Below, one piece after another: positions 40,037 to 48,552 of a stretch of 64,000 nt of DNA. Source of the stretch: Halorientalis pallida (GTDB lineage Archaea; Halobacteriota; Halobacteria; Halobacteriales; Haloarculaceae); the NCBI RefSeq assembly GCF_004118325.1, contig NZ_RDFA01000010.1, positions 1 to 64,000 of the forward strand, in the 5' to 3' direction. Made by a program: the position numbers and the translations under genes. The stretch's first letter is position 1. Every line of letters starts with the position of its first letter. The notes under the pieces are model-generated. The model saw nothing but the letters and a program-made list of their open reading frames with translations. It ran no database searches and was not told where the DNA came from.

Positions 40037-40687
40037 CTATTTGCTGTGGACTGCGCCGATGACCGCCTGCCCGCACAGACTTCCACCGACGCCACACAGC
40101 AGGCCGTAACAGAGGAGGTACAGCGCCGTGCCCGCACGGGAGGGCTGGTAGAGGACGTTGTCGACGTGCAGGGAGAACGCGAAGGTGCCGGCCAGTGCCA
40201 GCAGGACGTAGCCCGTCCCCACGGCCACACCGGTCGCGAGTGCGGCCCCCGTACTCCGCCGGACGGGCACGCGGAAGAAAGTAAACAGCGCGCTCGTGAT
40301 CGTGAGCACGATCGCCGGGTAGAACCGGTACAGCAGTGTGTGCTCGACCATCGGCAGGTAGTTCATCGTCAACGGGATGCTACTGGGAAGTGCCGTCGTC
40401 ACACCGGTCACGGCGACGTTGTGCGCGTTGTAGAACAGGAACCCGACCCGGACCGGTAGATTCCCTGCGGGTAGCGTCAGTGACCCCGCCAGTACCACCG
40501 CGAACAACCCGAGGTAGCCGAGTACGAACGCCCCGAGACCAGCGCTGAACGCCGGAAACCAGGGGAACGTTTCGAGCCAGAACTCGACCCGCACGTCCAG
40601 CGGTAGCTCCTCCCGGTCGACGCCGGCCTCCCCAACCGGCACGGCGACCCGCTCCTCCTCCGTAGTCCTCGGTTCTTTGACCGTCAC
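40037..40687 (-). CDS. Haloarchaeal multi-pass membrane protein, hypothetical
   Basis: The protein has 216 residues. A polar N-terminus of about 45 residues is followed by four or five hydrophobic segments (about 47-70, 125-145, 150-170, 185-210). I do not recognise the family. The gene is convergent with the MinD-like gene (five bases apart). Confidence 0.65.
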   Translation of the reverse strand: MTVKEPRTTEEERVAVPVGEAGVDREELPLDVRVEFWLETFPWFPAFSAGLGAFVLGYLGLFAVVLAGSLTLPAGNLPVRVGFLFYNAHNVAVTGVTTALPSSIPLTMNYLPMVEHTLLYRFYPAIVLTITSALFTFFRVPVRRSTGAALATGVAVGTGYVLLALAGTFAFSLHVDNVLYQPSRAGTALYLLCYGLLCGVGGSLCGQAVIGAVHSK

Positions 40688-40728
40688 ATTGTCTCACATT
40701 CACGTAATCGGAAAAAAGCGTTCCGCCG

Positions 40729-41466
40729 TCAGACCCGTTCCGGCACCCAGCCACCCGACACCTCGACGTTCGCGCCGCTGAGATAGTCGCTGTCCGGCGC
40801 GAGGAAAAAGAGCGTGGGCTGGAGCAGGTCCGCGAAGGCGGCGGGTCGATCCCGCGGGAGGTCGTCGGGGAACTCGTCGGAGTTCTCGACGACGTACGGC
40901 GAGACCGCGTTGACCGTGATGCCGTCGTCGGCGGTGTCTCCCGCCAGCATCCGCGTGAACATCAACACGCCCGTCTTCGCCACGAAGTAGGGGAAGTTCT
41001 TCGGGCTGACCAGCGCCCGTTCGGCGCTGGCGTACCCGATATTGACGATCCGGCCGTCCCCAGCCGCCCGCATCCCCGGTAGCGCCCGCTTCGAGCAGAG
41101 GTAGGTCCCGTTCAGATTCGTCTCTAGCACCGTGTTCCACGTCGAAAAGTCCATCTCCGCCCAGTGGACCGGCGCGAACGCACCCACGTTGTTCACCAGC
41201 ACGTCCACCGTCCCGAGACGCTCCTCGACCGTCCCGAAGAGCGCGTCCACCTCGTCGGGATCGGTCACGTCGGCCTGCACCGCCGTCGCGTCGACGCCCG
41301 CCTCGCGCGCGGTCTCGGCCACCTCGACGGCGGCCGCGTCGCTCGTCCGGTAGTGAACCGCCACGTCGGCCCCGCAGGCCGCGATGGCGAGCAACAGTTC
41401 CCGTCCGACGCCTTTCGCGCTCCCGGTCACCAGCGCCGTCCGTCCAGAGAGATCGGGTGTGAGCAT
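40729..41466 (-). CDS. Short-chain dehydrogenase/reductase
   Basis: The protein has 245 residues. The nucleotide-binding motif is TGSAKGVGRE (TGxxxGxG), the NNVG motif is present, and the active site has YFVAK in place of YxxxK (Y-F-V-A-K), with the catalytic Ser likely in IGYASAERA. It is an NAD(P)-dependent oxidoreductase; the substrate is not inferable. It ends before the downstream membrane protein gene with about 40 bp between. Confidence 0.9.
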   Translation of the reverse strand: MLTPDLSGRTALVTGSAKGVGRELLLAIAACGADVAVHYRTSDAAAVEVAETAREAGVDATAVQADVTDPDEVDALFGTVEERLGTVDVLVNNVGAFAPVHWAEMDFSTWNTVLETNLNGTYLCSKRALPGMRAAGDGRIVNIGYASAERALVSPKNFPYFVAKTGVLMFTRMLAGDTADDGITVNAVSPYVVENSDEFPDDLPRDRPAAFADLLQPTLFFLAPDSDYLSGANVEVSGGWVPERV

Positions 41467-41519
41467 ACCCCCGATAGCGCCGCCGAGCGCTTAATCGGCC
41501 CGCCCGCGAACGCCGCCGG

Positions 41520-44267
41520 TCAGTCCTCGGCGGTCGAGTCCGCGTCGGCAGTCGGCTCCGTCGTTTCCTCCCCGGTGTCGTCCTCGCCCGTCGCGTCCGC
41601 GTCGCCGTCGGCGGTGGCCGCGTCACCGTTCCCACTGGCCGTCGCGCCGCCGTTCGTCGCGGTGTCGGGCTCCGGCGTCGAGCCGATTCCCAGCAGGGAT
41701 TCGGTCACTGACGGGTCCTCGGTGGACCCAGCCACGTCGGGGTTGGGCGTCCCGGTGGCCGGTTCGGGGCCGAGATCCGGCGACGGCCCGCCTCCGCCCG
41801 TGGTCGCCGCCGGACTGTCGTCGTAGCCGACGAAGCGGTCCCACAGCACCAGCGCCGCCGGGAGGACGAAGATCGAGGTCAGGAACGAGTAGACGATGCT
41901 GATCGCGGTCAGGATGCCGAACTGACCGATGGCGGGGAACAGCGCCAGCGCGAGCACGCCGATGCCGAAGGCCGTGGTGAGCATACTGCCGAGTAACGCA
42001 CCGCCGGTCCCACGGACCGTCCGGTCCAGGGCCGTCACCAGGTCGTGTTCCCGGCGCTCGTCGGCGAACCGGTGGGTCACGTGGACGGAGTAGTCGATCC
42101 CGAGCCCGATGGTGATCGCCAGCATCGTCGCCGTGATGGCGTTGAACGGGATGTCGGCGAAGCGCATCGTCGCCGCGACCAGCGACACTGTCGTGACGAT
42201 CGGGATGACGTTCGCGATGCCCAGCGTCGCCCGTCCTTCGAGGACGTAGTAGACGAGCAACAGGAATAGGGTCGCCCCGAGCAGGGCCAGCCCCAGGCTC
42301 TCGACGGCGGACATGAAGATCACGTCCGAGACCGCCTGGAAGACGACCGTCTGACCGGTCGCGACGGCGTGGAACCGGAAGCCGTCTGCCATCTCGCGGG
42401 CGTCGGCGGTGATCTCGCCCTGTTCCGCGCCCGACTCGACCGTGTAGACGACGCGGGTGGCCCGGCGGTCCTCGGTCATGTAGTCGAGCGCCTGCCCGCG
42501 GGCCGGCGAGGACAGCAGGGCGTCGTACACGTCGCCGAGGTTCTGGTCCGGAATCCCGTCGTCGTTCCGGTCGTTGCGGTCGACCAGCTGCGCGAACGAC
42601 TCGTTGCGCTCGGCGCGGTCTTGAATCACCGTGACGATGCTCGTCGAATCCGCGTGACGGCCGCCGTCGGTGAGCACGGTATCCGGCGGATCGTCACCGG
42701 CTCTGTGGATACTCTCCAGGGCCGTGGGCTTCTCCAACCGCCCTTCGACGTACATCGTCACCGAGTCCGACTGGGTGGAGTCGAACCTGTCCTCGAGGAA
42801 GTTCGTCGTCTCCGTGACGGTGTACTCGTGGGGGCGGAACGGCTCGGGTAACTCCATCACCCAGTCGGGGTTGTCCTCCGGCGGGAGGAAGTCCTCCTGG
42901 GCGAAGGAGGTGTTGACGCCGGTGGCGTAGTAGCCCGCGCCGGCGGTCCCGAGCAGGATGAGGATCAGGAAGATGGCGGGCGCGCGGTTGGCGACGACGA
43001 CGCCCAGTCGAAGGACGCCACTGAGAGCCGACCCCTCCGATCCCATGGGGGTCTGACTGAAGGTGGGAATCGGAATCCGGTCGCGCCTGCGGTCGAGCCA
43101 CACCTTCGCCGCCGGGAGGAAGATCCCGAAGATCAGGAAGGTGAAGACGATCCCGACGCTCGCGACGACCCCGAAGTCACGGATCGGCCCGAGGTCGCTG
43201 ACGAGGTTGGCGGCGAAGCCGATGACCGTCGTCCCGGTGACGATGAAGAAGGCCACGATCAACTGGTCGGTCGTGACCCGCATCGACTCCTCGATGGAGT
43301 AGTCCAGTTCCCGTTCCTCGCGGTAGCGATTGATGGCGTGGATGCCGAAGTCGATCCCGACCGCCAGTAACAGCGGTGGGACGGCGATCAGCATCTGACT
43401 GAACGGGATTCCGGCCAGGCCCATGAACCCGAACGTCCAGATGATCCCCATCACCAGGGCGACGACGCCCAGCAGCAGGTCCAGCAGGTCCCGGTACGCG
43501 ATGACCAGGAAGAACGTGATGAAGAGCACCGCGGCCGGCACGACGATCAGAAGCGAGTCCAGGATGACGTTCGAGAACTCGCTGGCCAGCACGCCCGAAC
43601 CGAACACCTGGATCGACCCCTCGACGCTCGACACGACGAAGATCGACTGCTCCTGGATCGGCGTCAGCGGGCTGGTCCCACCCTGGCCCGACCCCGAGGA
43701 CAGCCCCGCGGGAACCTCGTGGCTCACCGACCCGATGGTCGCCGTCGCGGTCGCTGACTTGCGGTTGAAGTCGTTGCTCAGGAGCCCCGAGAACCGCGAG
43801 CTCCGGTCGGCCGCCCGCGCGACCGCCCGGTCGATCTCGCCGGCGGTCGCGTCCTCGACGGCGTCGATCTGTGCCTCGAGCGTGGTCGCCGACGGATCGA
43901 GCTGTGTGGCGACGATGCGGGCCGCACTCGCCGTCGAGGCCACGCGCAGGGAGTCCCGCTCCTGGAGTCGCTCCTGGGCGCGAAGCATGTTCAGCAGTGA
44001 CTCCCTGTCGAGGACGTTCCGGTTGTACTGGATGAGCGACGTACTTCCGGTGTCGGCGGCGAACGTGGGAGAGAACTTCTCGTTGACCTGGGTGAACGCC
44101 TCCTCGGCCGGGAGGCCGGTGGTGAACTGCGAGGTCCCGGCGGAGGTCCCGACGCTCCCCAGCCCCATCGTGAACAGGGCGGTCACGACGAGGAACGCGA
44201 GGATGATCCGGCCGGGCCGTTCGACGATGGTCTCGTCGATCCGGTCGATGACGCGCTGGTGATCCAT
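41520..44267 (-). CDS. RND/MMPL-family transporter
   Basis: The protein has 915 residues with twelve predicted helices in two sterol-sensing-type halves, each with a long extracellular loop. The N-terminal loop starts after residue about 35; conserved membrane motifs include GIDFGIHAINRY in half 1 and GLGIDYSVHVTHRF in half 2 (proton-relay Asp). A Gly/Thr/Asp-rich tail of about 90 residues ends the protein. It follows the COG1361-type gene by one base, so the two form one operon. It probably exports a lipid or amphiphilic compound. Confidence 0.92.
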   Translation of the reverse strand: MDHQRVIDRIDETIVERPGRIILAFLVVTALFTMGLGSVGTSAGTSQFTTGLPAEEAFTQVNEKFSPTFAADTGSTSLIQYNRNVLDRESLLNMLRAQERLQERDSLRVASTASAARIVATQLDPSATTLEAQIDAVEDATAGEIDRAVARAADRSSRFSGLLSNDFNRKSATATATIGSVSHEVPAGLSSGSGQGGTSPLTPIQEQSIFVVSSVEGSIQVFGSGVLASEFSNVILDSLLIVVPAAVLFITFFLVIAYRDLLDLLLGVVALVMGIIWTFGFMGLAGIPFSQMLIAVPPLLLAVGIDFGIHAINRYREERELDYSIEESMRVTTDQLIVAFFIVTGTTVIGFAANLVSDLGPIRDFGVVASVGIVFTFLIFGIFLPAAKVWLDRRRDRIPIPTFSQTPMGSEGSALSGVLRLGVVVANRAPAIFLILILLGTAGAGYYATGVNTSFAQEDFLPPEDNPDWVMELPEPFRPHEYTVTETTNFLEDRFDSTQSDSVTMYVEGRLEKPTALESIHRAGDDPPDTVLTDGGRHADSTSIVTVIQDRAERNESFAQLVDRNDRNDDGIPDQNLGDVYDALLSSPARGQALDYMTEDRRATRVVYTVESGAEQGEITADAREMADGFRFHAVATGQTVVFQAVSDVIFMSAVESLGLALLGATLFLLLVYYVLEGRATLGIANVIPIVTTVSLVAATMRFADIPFNAITATMLAITIGLGIDYSVHVTHRFADERREHDLVTALDRTVRGTGGALLGSMLTTAFGIGVLALALFPAIGQFGILTAISIVYSFLTSIFVLPAALVLWDRFVGYDDSPAATTGGGGPSPDLGPEPATGTPNPDVAGSTEDPSVTESLLGIGSTPEPDTATNGGATASGNGDAATADGDADATGEDDTGEETTEPTADADSTAED

Positions 44268-44268
44268 G

Positions 44269-45861
44269 TTAGCGGAAGCGCATGTAGCCGCCGATAGCGA
44301 CGACGACGACGACGCCGACCCCGACGAGCGTCAGCGGGAAGCCGCCGCCACCGCCGCTCCGTTCGCTCACGTCGATGGGGACGCGGTACCGGTCAGAGAG
44401 CAGCGTGTCGTCGTCCGCGTCGTCGTACTCGAAGTCGATCGACAGCGGGTACTGCTTGGGCAGTGCGCCGCTGGCCCCGACGCTGAAGCTGATCGTCGTC
44501 GACTCACCCGGGGCGAGTTCGTCGACGTACGCCTCGGAGTCGGAGACGCTGATCGGGCTGTCCGCGAACATCTTCGCCGAGATGGCCGACAGCGTCTCGT
44601 TGGCCGTGTTGGTGACCTCGACGCCGATGGTCGTCGACCCGCCGTTCTCGACCGATCCGTTGACGATGCTGACGGCGAAGGCGTCGGAGCCGGGGGCCAC
44701 GTCCACGCGGGTGGGCAGGTCGTCGCTGGTGCGCGCGTCACCGTCGCCGTCGCGGTACTCGGCGACGAAGACGAACTGCTTGGGGCCGCTGGTGGCGGCG
44801 TCGTTGACCTCGATGTCGAGGTCGAAGTCGGCCGACTCGCCGGGTTCGAGCGTCCCGACGGAGTACTCCCGGTCAGTGGGGTTGAGGTTCTGTAGCTGGC
44901 TGGTGAGCCGGACGACCACGTCGTCGGCGGTCAGGTCGCCGTCGTTGCGGATCGTCCCCGAAAGGGTGCCGTCCTCACCGACGCGGAGCGAGGACGCGAC
45001 GTTCGTCAACTCGAAGTTCGTCTCGGGCAGGGGGACGACCCCCATCGACAGCCCGTCGGACTGCTGAGCCACGCCGTCGCTGTCGTCGTAACTGGCGGTC
45101 GCGCGGAAGGCGTAGCGCTGCTGTTCGGCGTCGGCCGAGGCGCGGACCTGGTACTCGATGGTCTTCCGCTCGCCGGGTGCCCACTCGCCGGCGTAGCGGG
45201 TCGCCGAACTCGACTGGCCGAAGGTGAGGTCGCCGTTCAGCGATTCGAGTTCGATGCTGGTGTCGCTGGCCGTCTCCGTCCCGGTGTTCTCCATGGTCAC
45301 GCCGACCGTCCCGCTCGAGCCGACCTGCACGTCGGACTCGGTGTCGACGATCTCGAACCGGGCGCTGTCCTCGATGCGGAGGGTGACCTCGAACGTGTCG
45401 GTCTCCGTCCTCTCGTTGTAGCTCCGCAGGCCGGTGTCGGACTGGGTGATCTTCGAGTAGTACTCGTAGTCGACCTCCACCGTCAGGGTGTACGTCCCCG
45501 GCTCGGCGTCCTCGGCGACGGCGATGTCGAACGGCACTTCTGCCGAGGCCTCGCCGGGCAACTGCCCGACGGTCTGTCGGTCGGTCTCGATGCTCACCGG
45601 TGCCTTCCCGGACTGTAGATCGACCGTCAGCCCGCGAGCCTTGGTGACCTGCGACTCCAGCCCACTGGCTGAGCCGTAGTCGACCTCGCCCTGGTTGTTG
45701 ATCTGCAGGTTCAGCGTCGTGTCTTCGCCGGAGACGACGGTGTTGTCCCCGATGGACGCCGACAACTCCGGATTACCCGACACGACGAACCCACCCAACG
45801 CCGGCATCGGTACCAGAAACAGTGCCACGACTCCAAGAACCGCAAGTTGTGATCCTCTCAT
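44269..45861 (-). CDS. COG1361-type secreted protein with beta-sandwich repeats, RND partner
   Basis: The protein has 530 residues. An N-terminal signal (FLVPMPALGGFVV) leads into about three CARDB/NPCBM-like beta-sandwich domains (LNLQINNQGEVDYG, TVGVTMENTGTETASD, LSGTIRNDGDLTADD, TIGVEVTNTANETL), then a Gly-rich linker and a C-terminal helix (LVGVGVVVVVAIGGY) with an RFR stop-transfer. It is a membrane-anchored extracellular protein fused functionally to the RND transporter behind it; such pairing is known in archaea. Expression is likely controlled by the divergent TetR gene. Confidence 0.88.
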   Translation of the reverse strand: MRGSQLAVLGVVALFLVPMPALGGFVVSGNPELSASIGDNTVVSGEDTTLNLQINNQGEVDYGSASGLESQVTKARGLTVDLQSGKAPVSIETDRQTVGQLPGEASAEVPFDIAVAEDAEPGTYTLTVEVDYEYYSKITQSDTGLRSYNERTETDTFEVTLRIEDSARFEIVDTESDVQVGSSGTVGVTMENTGTETASDTSIELESLNGDLTFGQSSSATRYAGEWAPGERKTIEYQVRASADAEQQRYAFRATASYDDSDGVAQQSDGLSMGVVPLPETNFELTNVASSLRVGEDGTLSGTIRNDGDLTADDVVVRLTSQLQNLNPTDREYSVGTLEPGESADFDLDIEVNDAATSGPKQFVFVAEYRDGDGDARTSDDLPTRVDVAPGSDAFAVSIVNGSVENGGSTTIGVEVTNTANETLSAISAKMFADSPISVSDSEAYVDELAPGESTTISFSVGASGALPKQYPLSIDFEYDDADDDTLLSDRYRVPIDVSERSGGGGGFPLTLVGVGVVVVVAIGGYMRFR

Positions 45862-45864
45862 GCT

Positions 45865-45882
45865 TGATTGAACGTTCAGTCA
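45865..45882. promoter_or_regulatory. TetR operator-like palindrome, site 1
   Basis: TGATTGAACGTTCAGTCA, an 18-bp palindrome centred on AACGTT with one mismatched pair. It lies only a few bases upstream of the COG1361-type gene start (minus strand). Confidence 0.75.
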
Positions 45883-45893
45883 GTTCGCGTACT

Positions 45894-45911
45894 TGATTGA
45901 ACGTTCATTCA
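45894..45911. promoter_or_regulatory. TetR operator-like palindrome, site 2
   Basis: TGATTGAACGTTCATTCA, same core as site 1, with the centre 29 bp further. Together the two sites cover the likely promoter of the leftward genes. Confidence 0.7.
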
Positions 45912-45980
45912 ACACAAGTATCTTTCCATTCGGTACCAGGTTCGTTGCTCGATGGGGAGAGTCGAAAGGCTATTAATCGG

Positions 45981-45998
45981 TGACTGAATATTCAGTCA
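45981..45998. promoter_or_regulatory. TetR operator-like palindrome, site 3 (autoregulatory)
   Basis: TGACTGAATATTCAGTCA is a perfect 18-bp palindrome three bases before the TetR start codon, so binding would occlude the start of its own transcript. Confidence 0.8.
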
Positions 45999-46001
45999 AC
46001 A

Positions 46002-46613
46002 ATGCCGAACCGGACGGACCTGTTCGAGCCGGAGCCCGACGACACGCGCGAGGCCATCATGAAGGCCACGTACGATGCACTCTCGAAACACGGCTACGCG
46101 GATCTGACGATCCAGCGCATCGGCGACGAGTTCGACAAGAGCAAGTCCCTGCTGTATCACCACTACGACAGCAAAGACGCGCTGCTGGTCGACTTCCTGG
46201 CGTTCATGCTCGAACGGATGGAGGGGACGATCCCGCTCGAAGAGGCGGACGACGCGGACGACCGGATTCGGATCGGCTTCGACCACGTCTTCTCGACCTT
46301 TCTCGGCGGCGAACAGTCGGAGTTCAACCGGGCCATGACGGAACTGCGCGCCCAGTCCGCCCACGACGACGCCTTCCGCGAGCAGTTCACGAAGAACGAC
46401 CGCTACTTCAAACAGCGCATCCAGAACATCATCGAAGAGGGCATCGAACAGGGGATCTTCCGCGAGGTGGACGCCGAACAGGTCGCGACGATGATCCACT
46501 CGATCGTGCAGGGCGCGATGTTCCAGTCGACGACCAGCACCGACCCTGAACTCGAAGAGATCCGCGCGGAACTGGACGCGTACATCCAGTCCCGGCTCCT
46601 CGCCGACGACTGA
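46002..46613 (+). CDS. TetR/AcrR-family transcriptional repressor
   Basis: The protein has 203 residues. The N-terminal HTH reads AIMKATYDALSKHGYADLTIQRIGDEFDKSKSLLYHHYDSKDALL (residues about 14-60), a standard TetR fold; the rest is the helical ligand/dimer domain. It is divergent from the RND operon and most probably represses both itself and that operon through the TGAyTGAAyrTTCArTCA palindromes. The inducer is unknown, presumably a substrate of the RND pump. Confidence 0.92.
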   Translation: MPNRTDLFEPEPDDTREAIMKATYDALSKHGYADLTIQRIGDEFDKSKSLLYHHYDSKDALLVDFLAFMLERMEGTIPLEEADDADDRIRIGFDHVFSTFLGGEQSEFNRAMTELRAQSAHDDAFREQFTKNDRYFKQRIQNIIEEGIEQGIFREVDAEQVATMIHSIVQGAMFQSTTSTDPELEEIRAELDAYIQSRLLADD

Positions 46614-46635
46614 GCCGCCGACCGCTCTCAGCCGG

Positions 46636-47052
46636 TCACTCCGGCCGCTCCCGGCCGCCCCGTTCCTTCCAGGTTCGCTCCTGTGCCCGCTCGGCCGCGT
46701 GGCGCTGTCCGTCCGCGACGACCTCGCGAGCCTCCCGCTCGAAGCCCTCTATCTCGTCGAGAAAGCCCTCCTGGAAGCTCTCCACTACGTCGTAGGACCA
46801 CCGGTCGTCGTCGATGACGCCGCGGGGGAGGTACCGATCCCGCACCGCGTCGGCCAGGTCGTCGTAGCCACACTCCCGCAACAGCGGTTCGGCCGCCGCG
46901 AGGTGGTCCATCGCGTGACCCGTGTTGTGGTGGAACTCCACCAGATGTCCGTGTGCCCGGTGGAGCCACTCCAGCCCGAGCTCGACCTGGTGTAACGCGG
47001 CCCGTTCGTCCTCCGTCAGCTCCACCGGTGTCGTCGATCCGTCCGATACCAT
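46636..47052 (-). CDS. Conserved haloarchaeal protein, hypothetical
   Basis: The protein has 138 residues from MVSDGSTTPV. It is helical, with His-rich stretch LHRAHGHLVEFHHNTGHAMDH and a C-terminal charged helix (EREAREVVADGQRHAAER). I recall similar proteins across Halobacteria but no named function. The His cluster could bind metal. Shadow frames extend further upstream but the start at MVSDG fits halophilic composition. Confidence 0.68.
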   Translation of the reverse strand: MVSDGSTTPVELTEDERAALHQVELGLEWLHRAHGHLVEFHHNTGHAMDHLAAAEPLLRECGYDDLADAVRDRYLPRGVIDDDRWSYDVVESFQEGFLDEIEGFEREAREVVADGQRHAAERAQERTWKERGGRERPE

Positions 47053-47140
47053 GGTTCGTGCTACCACGCCACGAGGCTTGAACCTGTCGTGCCGACTGGG
47101 TACCACAACCCATAGGTGTCGCAGCCACCTGATTCGGGGC

Positions 47141-48544
47141 ATGCGCCGCCGCCAGTTCCTCGCGGCGACGGCCGGAATCGGAGTGAGTCCGGTCGCCGCC
47201 GGTCGCCCTCGCCCGCAATCGTCGTCTCCGTTCGAACCGCTCGGGACGCTCGAACTCCCGGGGCTCGCCGAGGCCGTCGTCGGTGCGGACGGCACCACGG
47301 CCTACGCCGCCGTCTCCGACGGGTTCGCGACCGTCGACCTCGCCGACCCGACCGCGCCGACACTGCTGGCCGAGCGCCGCGACGTCCTCGCCGACCGCGA
47401 GGACGGTCCGCTGCGCAACGTCTGGGACGTGAAACTCGACGGCGACACGCTGGCCGTCGTCGGCCCGGCAAACCCCCGCCGGGACGCCGTCCAGGCCGCC
47501 GTCTTCTACGACGTGCGCGACCCCGCCGCGCCCGAGCGACTCGGCGTCCACGAGACGCGGTACCCGATCCACAACTGCGACCTCACCGACGGCGTGGCCT
47601 ACCTCACCGCCAACACCCTCGGAAGCGTCGGCCTCGCGACGGTGTCGGCCGGTGCCGACCCCCAGCGGCTGGGCGGCTGGGCGCTCACCGACCACGACCA
47701 GCGGTGGGCCGACGTGCGATACTCCCTCGCGAACCTCCACGACGTGTTCGTCCAGGACGGCCTGGCCTACCTGGCCCACTGGGACGCCGGCACGTGGATC
47801 GTCGACGTGAGCGACCCCGAGAACCCCGCCTTCGTTTCCCGGGTCCGCGGTCGCCCCGTCGAGGACCTCCGGGAGTACGGCCGGAGAGCCGCTCAGCGCG
47901 AGGGGCTCCGCCGGCCGGGCAACGACCACTACGTCGCCGTGAACGACAGCGGCGACCTGCTCGGCATCGGCGTCGAAGCGTGGGGCAGTGCCGGTCCCGG
48001 CGGGATCGTCCTCTACGACGTGTCCGACACGGTGAATCCGGCCCGGCTCGCCCGGATCGATCCGCCGCCCGTTCCAGACGGCGAGAACGCCAGCTACCGG
48101 ACCGGCGTCTGGACGACCGCCCACAACTTCGCGTTCGACGGCGACCGACTGTACACCTCCTGGTACCAGGGCGGCGTGAAGGTCTTCGACGTGAGCGACC
48201 CGGCCGACCCCACCGAGGTCGCCGCCTGGCGCGACACCGACGACGCCTGCTTCTGGACCGCGTGTCCCGCGGGCGACTTCCTGGTCGCCCCCAGCGTCGA
48301 TCAGCCACCCGGCGTCGACGTCACCGAACGGCTCTACACGTTCCCCGATCCCGGGTCCGGCCTGACGCCCGAGGATGGAAGCGGAACCGAGAGGACCGAA
48401 CAGCCGACCGCGGGCGCGACCGACACGCCGTCCGGGACCGGAACTGCGACCACCACCGGCGCGAGCGGTCCCGGCTTCGGCGTGCTGGCGGGGCTCGCTG
48501 GCCTCGGACTTGGGGCGTGGCGGTACGGTCGCGGTGGCGAGTAG
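47141..48544 (+). CDS. Tat-exported LVIVD-repeat protein with PGF-CTERM anchor
   Basis: The protein has 467 residues from MRRRQFLAATAG, a twin-arginine signal. The body has LVIVD-type beta-propeller repeats (FATVDLADPTAPTLLAE, FYDVRDPAAPERLG, WIVDVSDPENPAF, LYDVSDTVNPARLA, KVFDVSDPADPTEVA), a family of surface-exposed proteins. The C-terminus is a Thr/Gly linker, then PGFGVLAGLAGLGLGAW and basic residues: the PGF-CTERM signal for archaeosortase ArtA and lipid anchoring. It is a cell-surface protein of unknown ligand. Confidence 0.9.
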   Translation: MRRRQFLAATAGIGVSPVAAGRPRPQSSSPFEPLGTLELPGLAEAVVGADGTTAYAAVSDGFATVDLADPTAPTLLAERRDVLADREDGPLRNVWDVKLDGDTLAVVGPANPRRDAVQAAVFYDVRDPAAPERLGVHETRYPIHNCDLTDGVAYLTANTLGSVGLATVSAGADPQRLGGWALTDHDQRWADVRYSLANLHDVFVQDGLAYLAHWDAGTWIVDVSDPENPAFVSRVRGRPVEDLREYGRRAAQREGLRRPGNDHYVAVNDSGDLLGIGVEAWGSAGPGGIVLYDVSDTVNPARLARIDPPPVPDGENASYRTGVWTTAHNFAFDGDRLYTSWYQGGVKVFDVSDPADPTEVAAWRDTDDACFWTACPAGDFLVAPSVDQPPGVDVTERLYTFPDPGSGLTPEDGSGTERTEQPTAGATDTPSGTGTATTTGASGPGFGVLAGLAGLGLGAWRYGRGGE

Positions 48545-48552
48545 GGGGAGAA

